Shown here in pieces: positions 7,456-16,272 of a stretch of DNA of 31,812 nucleotides (positions within the stretch are counted from its first letter, which is position 1; each line of letters opens with the position of its first letter). The notes beneath the pieces were generated by a model, which made no database searches, was not told the DNA's origin, and saw only the letters and a list, made by a program, of their open reading frames with translations. The stretch lies in assembly GCA_030019325.1 (NCBI GenBank), contig JASEFB010000002.1, positions 1 through 31,812 on the forward strand. The letters are read 5' to 3'. A program made the translations under genes and the position numbers. This DNA is from an archaeon (GTDB lineage: Archaea; Halobacteriota; Syntropharchaeia; Alkanophagales; Methanospirareceae).

Positions 7456-8867
7456 TCGAATAAATGTTGTGGACTATTTGATGCAACCTCTATCAGTTCT
7501 CTCTGTCTAACACTATTCTGGGATGGTATGATAGGGAGTGTGCAATCGCAGTGCACCTGATAAGGTAACTTTACCATTTCACCGAATTTATTGGTGCACA
7601 CGAGGGTCTTCCGCTCATCCCCACGGAGTGTGAATATAAAAGCACCACCATCGGTATAGCTTCCTCCACGTGCATTCCAATACTTATCTGCGACAGAAGG
7701 TACTCTCTTATCCTCCTCTGATAAACTCGTAAGTGTTGCATCTATCGCTTGCTTTTCAGAGGCGATGAGCCCTATCTGAATATCCTCGTCTTCTACAAGG
7801 GCAAATACCTGCGGTCTCAACATCGAGGTATCTGTTATCCCAATCAACTGGAAATAGTCCTCGTAAGGCTCATTTCTCGCAATGATAAAAAAACCAGGGT
7901 CCGTCGGGTGACCCATGGAGATGCGAGGTCTGTATCGCGTGGTATATCTCTTGCTTTTGAGGTAGTAGTCTATCAAAATCGAGCTCGGTTGTGGGCGCCT
8001 TCGCCTCTATAATGTACTCCAGCGGATAGTTATACTTCCTATTTAAGAGATCAAAGAGCAGCACAGCAACCTCTGTATCGGTTAGGAAGAGAGGATGTCT
8101 GCCTCGCTGCTCAAGGTATTCCACTAAGGAATGGTAGTTCGCGAAATCACCATTGTGAACAAGGGCTTCATGCATTCCTATGAACGGGTGAGCTCCTCCA
8201 GGGTGCCAGACCTTACCCTTTGTGGGATAACGTTGATGCGCTATCCAGACATGAGCTCTGAAATTATCGAGTTTATAGTACTTTACAATATTCTCTGCAT
8301 CCCCACGATCTTCAAGATCATCATATTCTTGCCATGGGAGAGCATAAACGCCCTCTTTTCGCCGAGCGAGGCGTAGAATCTCTTATTAATCTTGAAGCTC
8401 GTTTGATAGATGAACTCGTCCTCTGCCTTTCTTCTGTCCCTATCGCCCAAGTTATTTTCTTTTACGAACCTATCAAGCACATCCACTTTAACCCGGACGA
8501 AATACCGCCATACATCCGGTGGTCTTGTCTCTAATCCCTCTATCTCACGATAATCTGCTACCGTTGGTATCCGTTCTGACTTATCCACGTCCATGAAGGG
8601 CGTAATGAACTCCTCTTCGATCTCTTTTCGGGCTTCGGGGTCGAGCAGTGCTATGTGTAACAGATAATCATCCCGGAGTATTGACTTGGTAACTCCAAGG
8701 TCTTCATGAGAAAGACTAACTGCGGCAATACCACCTCCCTTTCCGTTACCCCGGTTATGCATCTGGCTAGCGGGTTTGAATATATGTTTACCTTTGACCG
8801 GGATAGTGGCAGCAAACCCAACAACACCACATCCACCTTCCGCCTCTGAGTTGATACATCTGTTCAT
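7450..8867 (-). pseudogene. Class-II glutamine amidotransferase (glutamate synthase glutaminase subunit), frameshifted
   Basis: This would be the glutaminase subunit that supplies ammonia to the archaeal split glutamate synthase. The product starts at ATG 8867 (overlapping the preceding stop in ATGA) with EAEGGCGVVGFAATIPVKG. About 478 residues can be pieced together across three frames. Frame 1 runs to KIVG near 8302, where one G appears lost. Frame 2 carries AHVWIAHQRYPTKGKVWHPG, GGAHPFIGMHEALVHNGDFA and DGPWFF, then breaks at a run of seven A (7887-7893). Frame 3 carries IIARNEP, LIGITDTSMLRPQVFAL and VASNSPQHLFEFLKR, then runs into the purF remnant. Conserved glutaminase blocks (HNGDFAN, HQRYPTKG) are intact. 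The two indels are single-base and could be sequencing errors; the missing 3' end is harder to explain so. Confidence 0.75.
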
Positions 8868-10116
8868 GAGTTCATTCCCTCCGTGTGATAGTCTACCTGA
8901 GTTAAACAGTCATATCTTCCTACCAATTCCTTTACACTCCTCATTCCGAACCTTTTAAGGATGTCAATGATCACGCATTCCCATGCCACATAAAGAGTAT
9001 GCCCTCCTCTTTGAGAAACTCATGCACCTTCGGTATTGCATACTCGATAGGCATTGAGATGTTCTTTTTCGCGATCTCGGGTGCTGCTCCTGTGCCACCA
9101 TAACTACCATCGATATGGCTGATATGTGCACCTGCGTAGTAGCTTCCCACCGCGGCCATATCTACATCTGTGGGCGTTGAAACCTTTACAGAGACGATAG
9201 CATCCGGGTTAATCTCTTTTATCCAATCGACATGTTTCTTATGGTCTTCCACAGAATAGACGCTATGAAACGGAAATGGCGAGAAGAGACTCGTTCCTGG
9301 AACGGCTTCCCGCATACATGCAACTTCTGGTGTTACTTTATCGCCCAGTAAATGCCCTCCGAGACCCGGTTTTGCCCCCTGTGCGTATTTGAATTCAACG
9401 ATCTTTACACGTTTGATAGTATCTTCTGACACACCAAAGAGCCCAGTTGCAACTTGCGTAATCATGCACTCATCGAATGCTTTTAATTCTTCAGGGAAGC
9501 CTCCTTCACCCGTGCAGGTAAATGTGCCCGCTGTTCTCGCCGCTTTTGCCCGTGCAAGCATAACTAAAAGATTGACAGAACCGAACGACATCCCTCCACC
9601 ATAGAACGGCACCTTGATACTGATTTTCTTTCCCTCCCTCTTATTGAGGTCAATCTCGGTGCTTATAGCTTCCTCGGTAATCGCGTCTTTTACGTCTTCG
9701 TTTGGAAAGTTGAAGAATATACGGTCAAAGCCGCCTCCGGAGTTCCCAATCTGGTAGCGTCGACCTTTAAGTGGTATTCCCGTCTCTGCCTGTTTCCACG
9801 TACCCAGTATAAGGTCACGGGTCCACCGATAATCCCCGATAGTTCGGTAATTAGTACTTTTTTCCACAGAAAGCGCTTTTCGGTGGCAGTGACTGACGCA
9901 ATAGAAGGGCTTATCTTCACATGAGGTACCTATACAGAGATAACTCACAGGCTTGGAAATCCTATTATAACCTGGTTTCCGCTCATGCACTCCAAAAGGA
10001 CATACTTTAGCACAGGTACCACAGTTTATGCATTTATAAAGGTCTCTCTTTACCTCTGTCTCATAGATCTCGTTCGGGAATCTTGAAGGCGCATACGCGA
10101 TCGCAAAATCGGTCAT
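8864..10116 (-). pseudogene. FMN/Fe-S glutamate synthase-like protein II with internal deletion
   Basis: From ATG 10116 there are 381 clean residues. An N-terminal ferredoxin-type region has CINCGTCAKVCPFGVH and a second Cys cluster, and an FMN-binding TIM barrel follows (FYGGGMSFGSVNLLVMLARA, GTFTCTGEGGFPEELK, GAKPGLGGHLLGDKVTPEVA, SHIDGSYGGTGAAPEIA). After EFLKEEGI the frame fails. In another frame the DNA continues as IDILKRFGMRSVKELVGRYD and ends in a TGA at 8864-8866 that overlaps the next gene's ATG. The usual barrel end with the SGG-phosphate loop and the 3Fe-4S Cys motif, roughly 75-85 residues, is missing between these parts. The enzyme is very likely dead. The 4-base overlap with protein I (10113) shows the original operon. 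Confidence 0.8.
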
Positions 10117-11612
10117 CCTATAATCCCCTCCCTCACAAAAACCGTATCAAAGGTCTCTTTCTGGATATCTTCGAAGAATATTGCCCTTCCAACTTCGCCA
10201 CGTAGCCTTCTCACTTCTCGTAATCCCATAGCACCTAAGACTTCGAGAAGCTGGTTTCTCCATGCACCGATGAGATTTATTATGCGTTGTGCTCCCCATT
10301 GAGGGTTAACGCCTTTTAACTCTATCGGGCATGGCTGCGAAGCATTTTGATCAAACTTTCCTAAAGTTTGACCATTATTATGGTTTTTACAATATCGGCA
10401 TTCAAGCGCGATAAGAAGCGGCAGGTCAAGAGCAGTTAAATCCGCTCCACATATTATCGATTTAGCCACATGCTCCGCCATTGCGATACCACCACTCACA
10501 ATAAGCGTGACATCATCCCGGATTCTGAGATCTACCAGATGTCTGTGGACATTCAAGGTCATGTCCTTTATAAAGCTCTGTTGGGAAGCGTTTTTGATCA
10601 AACTTTTTCTAAAAGTTTGTTGCGAAGCGTTTTTGATCAAACTTTTTCTAAAAGTTTGTTGCGAAGCGTTTTTGATCAAACTTTTTCTAAAAGTTTGTCC
10701 ATTAATGTCCGCGTGAAGATGAATGACCTCGACACCTCCAACTGTCAATTCTTCAGCGATTTCTTCTACCTGATTACTACAAGGAACTCTGACAGAGAGA
10801 ATAGTTCTGGGATTGAGTTTCTTTGCCTCTTTGACCTGACCCAGAACGTCTCTTCCATATTCAAATTCCACCATTTTACAGGTCCTGATCAGATCCTCTC
10901 TCACCGTAGTGAGTAACGGCACTATATGTGCCTTGTAGGCGGTATTGAACCACTCATCAGGATTCACCATCATAAATGTACCAAGATAAGATGCTGCCTT
11001 TGCTAGAGCCTCATATATGTTCTCATACCGCTCGAATGGGAGTGCATTAAAGATGATTGGTAGGGGAATACTCAATGTAGGCAGGATTGGCGATGCAAGT
11101 GCTCCGTTGGCATCAAAGGTGAGTACCGGTAACTTTCTCCCGATATCCACAGTGGTACTGATATATTCTCGCCCATGTATCCCGTCCCTTGTCGGTCTTA
11201 CGATCTCAGACATATCGGTCCACATCGCATCAAACCCTTCGCCTGAGAAGGGTCCTGAGTAACCAGCTCCCGAGACAGGAATCTTACCGGTCTCGGCCTG
11301 GTACCAGTTCTTACTGATCATCTCAGGTGTCCAGTAAGAATCGCCAAGGAGGAGATAGTCTTTAGTCTTGCTGATGGTCAATGCGTCCCTCGGGCATTCC
11401 TGAATACAGCGGAAGCAGCCTTTGCAGAGGTAATCAGCGGGTTCAGCCATGCGTCTTGGATCGTCTTCCTGTCTGTTATGAGCACCGTAGAGGCAGGAGA
11501 TTGCGCATCTTCCACAATTTATGCAATTTTCTCCCCGTTCTATCCCGAATTTCCCCAGTGGTGGAAATCGTGACGGTACAGGTGAGACCTCAATGTTATA
11601 TTTTTTGGGCAT
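10113..11612 (-). CDS. FMN/Fe-S glutamate synthase-like protein I with repeat-peptide insertions
   Basis: A 499-residue archaeal GltB-like protein. ATG 11612 is chosen over the earlier 11657 because TGGAGGT lies just before it; it overlaps the preceding gene by 17 bases. The N-terminus has two 4Fe-4S sets (CINCGRCAISCLYG and CKGCFRCIQECPRDAL). The barrel follows with WTDMSEIVRPTRDGIHGREY, VIHLHADING, LIVSGGIAMAEHVAKSIICG and the Cys pair LECRYC. The end QWGAQRIINLIGAWRNQLLE and GAMGLREVRRLRGEVGRA is complete. Two insertions stand out: three tandem copies of QTFRKSLIKNASQ after HADING, and a related GQTLGKFDQNASQ just after CRYC, before PCPIELK. Removing them restores a normal family sequence. 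It probably transfers amide-derived ammonia to 2-oxoglutarate, or acts in a related reaction; partner genes downstream are broken. Confidence 0.8.
   Translation of the reverse strand: MPKKYNIEVSPVPSRFPPLGKFGIERGENCINCGRCAISCLYGAHNRQEDDPRRMAEPADYLCKGCFRCIQECPRDALTISKTKDYLLLGDSYWTPEMISKNWYQAETGKIPVSGAGYSGPFSGEGFDAMWTDMSEIVRPTRDGIHGREYISTTVDIGRKLPVLTFDANGALASPILPTLSIPLPIIFNALPFERYENIYEALAKAASYLGTFMMVNPDEWFNTAYKAHIVPLLTTVREDLIRTCKMVEFEYGRDVLGQVKEAKKLNPRTILSVRVPCSNQVEEIAEELTVGGVEVIHLHADINGQTFRKSLIKNASQQTFRKSLIKNASQQTFRKSLIKNASQQSFIKDMTLNVHRHLVDLRIRDDVTLIVSGGIAMAEHVAKSIICGADLTALDLPLLIALECRYCKNHNNGQTLGKFDQNASQPCPIELKGVNPQWGAQRIINLIGAWRNQLLEVLGAMGLREVRRLRGEVGRAIFFEDIQKETFDTVFVREGIIG
10338..10371. repeat. 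39-bp-type palindromic repeat, degenerate copy in the 3Fe-4S loop
   Basis: On the plus strand GAAGCATTTTGATCAAACTTT, then CCTAAAGTTTGACC; it matches the 10585-10698 unit with a shorter hairpin (AAACTTT CCT AAAGTTT). Loss of one base on each side of the stem keeps the pairing. It is in frame inside protein I and encodes GQTLGKFDQNASQ. Confidence 0.75.
10585..10698. repeat. Tandem 39-bp palindromic repeat, three units, in frame inside a gene
   Basis: Units start at 10585, 10624 and 10663; the first two are identical over 39 bases and the third is identical over its first 36. Each contains TGATCA and the hairpin AAACTTTT TCT AAAAGTTT. Because 39 is a multiple of three, each unit adds exactly 13 residues (QTFRKSLIKNASQ) to the protein read from the minus strand. 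The related copies at 10338-10371 and 28853-28889 show a dispersed family. Confidence 0.92.
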
Positions 11613-13428
11613 ACACAAACCTCCAGTAGTTCTCCTGGGATTCCATTGATGAGACAAATTCCCTTATCGCTTCCTCAGGTTTGCCAAATCTGGCTTCAAG
11701 CATCTTCTCCAGCTCTGAACATGCTGTAACAAGGTCTAAGTCATTCTGACAAACCTCTCTGCACATCCCGCAATGCGTGCATAAAAAAACCCTATCAGAA
11801 TCCTTTTTTGCTATTTGTCCCCCTTTGATAAGTTTTTTAGCAAGATACAGCTTATTCTTGGGGATGACCGATTCGTCACCAGTGACAATATATGCCGGAC
11901 AATAGGCAGCACAGCTTCCGCATTTCATACATGAATATACCGTCTCCTCAAGGAGCGATTGGCGCATTTCACGTTCTTGTATAATTGTAAGCTTAGCGAG
12001 ACCTGGTGTAACCAACGCCGCAGCGCGACTGAGCAGTCTGAATACGGACGGCTTAAACAGTATTCCTGGTATATTGGCCCATTTCGTCCTAACGGAGAAG
12101 AATTTTTGGGGGTTTAAGATGGTGCGTGGGTCAACCTCTTTCTTATAGGCCCTGTAGATTTCGAGCGTTTTCTTATCGAATTTATCTTTTATGAATGGTG
12201 TATTCCAGATGCCGAGACCGTAAGGGACTCCGCTAAACGTGACGCCAAGCCTTGTAAGAGCAGGGATAAGCGTTATATGGATGAGATATCTCAATGGCTT
12301 TCTTATGTCGCAGAGGTGCGTTACTATCAGGAGTGCTCTGTCTTTTCCGACAATGTGCGATTCTACCTGTATATCAATCCTGCATCTTTCTACTATTCTT
12401 TTTCCCTCCTTAAGATACGGAACAGCACTCTCGATGGGGATTATGAGTTCGCACGCTACATGGGTTGGCTTACGGCTTCTCGTCTTCATCGGAAAGAGTC
12501 TCTCGTGCCAGAAGTAATTTGAAAGATACTGCTCTTCAAGGATACCTCGATTTTCTGCGAGTTCAAGAAATTTCGTTCGTTCCTCATCCTCTTCAAACTC
12601 CACGAATACAGCATCATTCACCCTGAATAAATCCTCTCCGAGGGGCGTGTTTACCGCTTCAAGGTGTGTTGCATCCAGATATTTTATGTGATAGGGTTCG
12701 ATTCCCGCCTTTATCATGTCGGTTACGAACGTAAAAGCGCCTTCGAAACTTTCAAAGTATACCAGATGTGGTAGTGATCTCTTTTGCTTCTTTCTCAATT
12801 TCAAGGTCGCTGTGAGAATGATGCCGAACTGCCCCTCGGTACCGAAAAAGCGTGTGACCTCCTCTTCGTCTGAACGAATGCACTTCAGCTCACCGGATGG
12901 AAACAGAACCTCGATTGATTCAATCTGCTCTTTAAGATGGCTGAACCTGAAGCTGCCAATACCATAGCCACCCGTGGCAATCCAGCCTCCAACGGTCGAA
13001 AAGAAACTCGAAGGATATGATCTCACCGAAAGATTTTCTCGGTTCAAAAAGTCCTCAATCTCCGACCATCTAACGCCTGTTTGGGCTTTTATCGTCTCCT
13101 TTTCCCGGTTCAATTTGATAATCTCATTCATGTGCGACAAATCGACGACGATGCCCTTTGCCGTGGGGACTACACCTCCGAGCCCAGAAGAAGCAGAACC
13201 TCGTGGATAAAGTGCTATTTTCTCATCGTTGGCAAATTTAACGATTTTTACGAGTCCTTCAACGTTCTTAGGCTGTACTACCAGTTCAGGAGTGGTCTCA
13301 AAGAGTCGCTTTGCAAATGGGACTTCACCGATATCAGCGCTGCAGAGCGCACGCTCGAAATCCTCTTCTACTATCTTTGCATCCTTTCCAATTAGGCCTT
13401 TGATTCTCGTTTTTAACTTCTCGTCCAT
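11596..13428 (-). CDS. FAD-binding and Fe-S oxidoreductase (GlcD/GlcF-like fusion)
   Basis: A 610-residue flavoprotein of the VAO/PCMH family fused to a ferredoxin-type domain. The frame opens with TTG at 13473, but ATG 13428 (MDEKLKTRI) is the better start. The FAD domain is shown by ELVVQPKNVEGLVKIVKFAN, ALYPRGSASSGLGG (flavin pyrophosphate loop) and TGVRWSEIED. The FAD-oxidase C-terminal domain includes VDPRTILNPQKFF. Two 4Fe-4S sites follow: CMKCGSCAAYCPAY and CTHCGMCREVCQND. Relatives oxidise 2-hydroxyacids (glycolate, D-lactate) and pass electrons to an Fe-S partner. Its place between glnA and the glutamate synthase genes, with a 17-base overlap with the latter, suggests it feeds electrons to that enzyme or shares its regulation; this is inference. 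No membrane segments. Confidence 0.85.
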   Translation of the reverse strand: MDEKLKTRIKGLIGKDAKIVEEDFERALCSADIGEVPFAKRLFETTPELVVQPKNVEGLVKIVKFANDEKIALYPRGSASSGLGGVVPTAKGIVVDLSHMNEIIKLNREKETIKAQTGVRWSEIEDFLNRENLSVRSYPSSFFSTVGGWIATGGYGIGSFRFSHLKEQIESIEVLFPSGELKCIRSDEEEVTRFFGTEGQFGIILTATLKLRKKQKRSLPHLVYFESFEGAFTFVTDMIKAGIEPYHIKYLDATHLEAVNTPLGEDLFRVNDAVFVEFEEDEERTKFLELAENRGILEEQYLSNYFWHERLFPMKTRSRKPTHVACELIIPIESAVPYLKEGKRIVERCRIDIQVESHIVGKDRALLIVTHLCDIRKPLRYLIHITLIPALTRLGVTFSGVPYGLGIWNTPFIKDKFDKKTLEIYRAYKKEVDPRTILNPQKFFSVRTKWANIPGILFKPSVFRLLSRAAALVTPGLAKLTIIQEREMRQSLLEETVYSCMKCGSCAAYCPAYIVTGDESVIPKNKLYLAKKLIKGGQIAKKDSDRVFLCTHCGMCREVCQNDLDLVTACSELEKMLEARFGKPEEAIREFVSSMESQENYWRFVYAQKI

Positions 13429-13494
13429 ATAACTAACCCATCTGTCCAACCCACTGCACGGACTGGATCTCAAGAAATCCGATCCTTTACCTAG

Positions 13495-14838
13495 TCACAA
13501 TATACCCAAATACTCCTTCCATTCCCATTCGGTAACGTGCACGCGATACCTGTCCCACTCGACCTTCTTTGACGTGATGAAGTTGCTGAAGATGTGGTCA
13601 CCCAACGCTTCTCTCACCAGTTCGCTCTTCTCGGTCAGTGCAATAGCTTCAATCAAACTTCCAGGCAGCGATTTTATTCCTTCGCTCGCCCGTTCCTCAT
13701 CACTCATCAGATACACGTCCTTTTCCGTAGGCGGTGGTAATTCATACTTGTTCTTTATCCCCGCCATCCCTGCAGCGAGCATTACAGAAAATGCCAGATA
13801 CGGGTTGCATGCAGGGTCTGGACTGCGGAATTCCACCCTCGTTGCTTTCTCCTTTCCTGGCTTGTACATCGGCACTCGGACAAGTGTCGATCGATTGCGA
13901 CGCGCCCATGTGATGTACACCGGCGCTTCGTATCCCGGAACCAAACGTTTATATGAGTTTACCCACTGGCTAGTAACCGCGGTTATCTCTGGTGCGTGTC
14001 TGAGCAATCCTGCGATATACCCCTTACCCACTTCGGAGAGATGATATTCGCCGTCCAGGTCGAAGAATGCGTTTCGATCGCCGTGGAATAACGATTGGTG
14101 TGTGTGCATCCCTGAGCCATTCACACCGAAGATAGGTTTTGGCATGAATGTGGCATAAAAGCCATGGCGCTGCGCTATCTCCTTCACCACGATTCGATGA
14201 GTCATTACCTGGTCTGCCATCGTCAGTGCATCTTTGTATCTGAGGTCTATCTCGTGCTGCGAAGGAGCAACTTCATGATGGCTGTACTCAACCTCTATCC
14301 CCATTGCCTCCAGCGTTAAAATTGTATCCCTTCTCAAATCGCTCGCCGCATCCAGTGTCGTTAAGTCAAAATAGCCACCTGCATCCAGCACTTCCGGGTT
14401 CTTACTGTTCTTCAAGTAGAAATACTCCAGCTCTGGACCGATATAGAACGTGTAGCCGTACTCTTTTCTCAATTTCTCCAGATTCCTCTTCAATATGTAC
14501 CGTGGGTCGCCCTCGTAAGGACTGCCATCAGGCTGTAAAATATCCCAGAACATCCTCGCCACTGCATTCTCTTTTGGTCGCCACGGGACAATCTGGAACG
14601 TAGTAGGATCTGGTTTTGCGATCATATCACTTTCATCAATCCGTGCAAATCCCTTTGTTGAAGAGCCATCAAATCCCATTCCTTCCTCAAAGGCGCCTTC
14701 CAATTCTCTCGGCGTGATGGCAAAGCTCTTCAACTGGCCCAGGATGTCCGTGAACCAGAGCCTGACGAATCTTACATCGTACTTTTCTGTCGCTTCAAAT
14801 ACCTCGTCTTTTGTCTTTATTTTTGTTCCTGTTTCCAT
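13495..14838 (-). CDS. glnA: Glutamine synthetase, type I
   Basis: A 447-residue GSI enzyme forming glutamine from glutamate, ammonia and ATP. ATG 14838 follows GAGGTGG; an in-frame ATG at 14874 is possible but adds 12 non-conserved residues. Conserved parts in order are the N-terminal beta-grasp (VRFVRLWFTDILGQLKSF), GMGFDGSSTKGFARIDESDM, the catalytic FYIGPELEYF, VEYSHHEVAPSQHEID, the NGSGMHTHQSL block, KRLVPGYEAPVYITWARRNR and the EFRSPDPACNPYLAFS end. The adenylylation Tyr loop typical of enterobacterial GSI-beta is not apparent, fitting an archaeal GSI-alpha enzyme. It heads the minus-strand nitrogen operon, 66 bp before the FAD/Fe-S gene. No GlnK/PII gene is nearby. Confidence 0.95.
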   Translation of the reverse strand: METGTKIKTKDEVFEATEKYDVRFVRLWFTDILGQLKSFAITPRELEGAFEEGMGFDGSSTKGFARIDESDMIAKPDPTTFQIVPWRPKENAVARMFWDILQPDGSPYEGDPRYILKRNLEKLRKEYGYTFYIGPELEYFYLKNSKNPEVLDAGGYFDLTTLDAASDLRRDTILTLEAMGIEVEYSHHEVAPSQHEIDLRYKDALTMADQVMTHRIVVKEIAQRHGFYATFMPKPIFGVNGSGMHTHQSLFHGDRNAFFDLDGEYHLSEVGKGYIAGLLRHAPEITAVTSQWVNSYKRLVPGYEAPVYITWARRNRSTLVRVPMYKPGKEKATRVEFRSPDPACNPYLAFSVMLAAGMAGIKNKYELPPPTEKDVYLMSDEERASEGIKSLPGSLIEAIALTEKSELVREALGDHIFSNFITSKKVEWDRYRVHVTEWEWKEYLGIL

Positions 14839-14933
14839 GTGGTATTCCACCTCTACATAACAATCCCTTACCATCCCATTTTTAGACTATTTGAGAACTC
14901 AGCACAACAATTATGAAAAAATATGAATGATCA

Positions 14934-15270
14934 TCACGCAGTCTCTAAGAAATACCGCTCTACGTAGTCTCTCAGTTCTTCGTCTGATATGCATGAAGTC
15001 CGCTCATTTTCGTATTGTCTTCGTATATCAGCCTGTATCGCCCTAAATTGAGGAGCTTTTTTTTTGACAAAAAGAAGGAAATCTGGCTCTCTATTTGTCG
15101 TTCTTCAATCACATACTCTAAAATATCTGCGTGGAATCGAGGTTCCAAATCGGTAAGATCAACGTAATGCCCAAATCGCTACAAATTCTATCCACTACGT
15201 TCTTATGCGTTTCAATATGCCCGAATACCGCGCCTTCTATTCCTGCACCATTGTGGTGCTTGCTGGATGC
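14934..15270 (-). pseudogene. Decayed ATP-pyrophosphatase-like (Dph6/COG2102-like) remnant
   Basis: Read on the minus strand the region gives EGAVFGHIETHKNVVDRICSDLGI and LILPIW (in pieces), then after a frame change ILEYVIEERQIESQISFFLS, then after a run of nine T (15057-15065) QFRAIQADIRRQYENERTS and DEELRDYVERYFLETA with a stop at 14934. The first part recalls the 'EGVxxGxI...R.xxCxxLGI..L.PLW' block of diphthine-ammonia-ligase-type ATP pyrophosphatases. The N-terminal SGGKDS loop is absent. A GCACCATTGTGGTGC palindrome lies at the 5' side (about 15245-15259). No open frame longer than about 50 codons survives, so this stretch between glnA and the next gene is probably non-functional. The family call is tentative. 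Confidence 0.4.
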
Positions 15271-15350
15271 ACAATTCAGACCGCTTCATACCAATCATAC
15301 CATGTTATATAGAAAATATATACACGAAAACGGGATTATTAATAAAGTAA

Positions 15351-15896
15351 ATGAAAGCACCGTGGCGAATTACTATCGCAATGGACGAGGATACGTACAA
15401 ATTATTCAAAAAGATGCAGGAGGAGTTAGGGCTCTCTCAAAGCGAGCTCATGCGCGAAGCATTGAAATTTTATGGCAAGCACAGAACGCTCTTTAAGTCT
15501 ATTGAAGATAAGAAGGTGTACACCCACGCCGAGATGCTTAGGCTTGGCGAGCATGTCATAATGGATATAGGCCATTGGCTCCTCTTCTCGAAGTTCATCG
15601 AATCACATCCCGAGCAGGATAAGTTCTGGGAATTGAATAAGGCGATATGCGAGGCGCATGCAGAGCAGTTCAAATTTTATCCCGTCGAACAGGTTCTCAA
15701 ACGACTCGAAGCGTGTAATTTCTATACCTTAAATCAGGTGGCCAAGAACGAGTACACACTGGTTTTGAATTCTGATGTGCTCAAGAAATTTGTTAAAACC
15801 TTACTAAAAGAGACATTAGGTGGAATGGGCTACCACGTGGACATAAAGGAGGATTTGGCAAAGTTGCGGGTGAAAGTTTTGGATGAAAAGGTGTAG
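15351..15896 (+). CDS. Ribbon-helix-helix (CopG-like) regulator with conserved C-terminal domain
   Basis: A 181-residue protein. The N-terminal 45 residues form a ribbon-helix-helix: WRITIAMDEDTYKLFKKMQE is the strand and first helix and LGLSQSELMREALKFYG is the second helix. The remaining part (GEHVIMDIGHWLLFSKFIES, FWELNKAICEAHAEQFK, VLKRLEACNFYTLN, GMGYHVDIKEDLAKLRVKV) is an alpha/beta domain I cannot name; it may be a sensor or oligomerisation domain. A close paralogue begins at 31419, so the family is duplicated locally. A TATA-like stretch (TTATATAG) is found about 40 bp upstream. An IS630 fragment follows at once after the stop. Confidence 0.75.
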   Translation: MKAPWRITIAMDEDTYKLFKKMQEELGLSQSELMREALKFYGKHRTLFKSIEDKKVYTHAEMLRLGEHVIMDIGHWLLFSKFIESHPEQDKFWELNKAICEAHAEQFKFYPVEQVLKRLEACNFYTLNQVAKNEYTLVLNSDVLKKFVKTLLKETLGGMGYHVDIKEDLAKLRVKVLDEKV

Positions 15897-15902
15897 AGAT
15901 TA

Positions 15903-16198
15903 GCTGATGCAGATGGACCTGCTTGGACTGATGAAGCCATTGTCAGGGAATTTTGCTGCCATAAGCGGACAGTGGAAGGGATTAGGAAGTGTTTTGTGGC
16001 GCATGGATTGGAAGCCGCACTTGAGCGTAAAAAGCGTGCAACACCGCCCAGGAAGAGAAATCTTGACGGTGAAAAGGAAGCAAGATTGATCGCCCTTTCT
16101 TGTAGCCAGCCTCCACAAGGTCACACGCGCTGGACATGAAATTGCTTGCAGACAAGCTGGTCGAACTCAACATCGTGGAGAGCATCTCGTATCAGAGT
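15903..16198 (+). pseudogene. IS630-family transposase fragment
   Basis: The frame reads ADADGPAWTDEAIVREF, KRTVEGIRKCFVAHGLEAAL, NLDGEKEARLIALSCSQPP and RWT, then after a one-base deletion MKLLADKLVELNIVESISYQ. This is the helix-turn-helix and linker region of an IS630 transposase. The first about 40-50 residues and the whole DDE catalytic domain are missing. The fragment begins seven bases after the stop of the ribbon-helix-helix gene and ends exactly where the truncated ArsR regulator begins (16197). A transposition or recombination event involving this element therefore probably removed the rest of that regulator. Confidence 0.8.
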
Positions 16199-16253
16199 GT
16201 TTATTGTTCAATACTCCGCAGAGGTCAATTATTTCATCCAAGGTTTTTGTCAT
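16197..16253 (-). pseudogene. Truncated ArsR-type regulator (first about 19 codons)
   Basis: From ATG 16253 the minus strand encodes MTKTLDEIIDLCGVLNNKH and then runs into IS630 sequence. The intact gene at 22220-22531 begins MTKTLDEIIDLCGTLSNKH. The DNA from 16197 to about 16314 aligns without gaps to 22475-22592 (constant offset of 6278), including the leader and the palindrome. The DNA-binding winged helix is lost. It faced away from the RiPP cluster, just as the intact copy faces away from the MacB-like operon. Confidence 0.85.
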
Positions 16254-16260
16254 TATTTTC

Positions 16261-16272
16261 TTACATATGTAA
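16261..16272. promoter_or_regulatory. Candidate operator upstream of the RiPP precursor
   Basis: Perfect palindrome TTACATATGTAA, identical to 22539-22550 in front of the intact ArsR-type gene. It lies between the truncated regulator and the precursor peptide. A TATA-like AAGTATAAATTA follows at about 16283-16294, and an ATTATCAAAAGATAAT inverted repeat at about 16292-16307. Binding is inference. Confidence 0.5.

Noticed and set aside
10585..10698. Possible CRISPR array from three regular repeats
   Set aside because: Units are directly adjacent with no spacers and lie inside a coding frame.
10470..10916. Plus-strand open frame of 148 codons containing the tandem repeat
   Set aside because: It is antisense to the well-supported glutamate synthase-like gene; its repeat peptide is just the other strand of the same palindromic unit.
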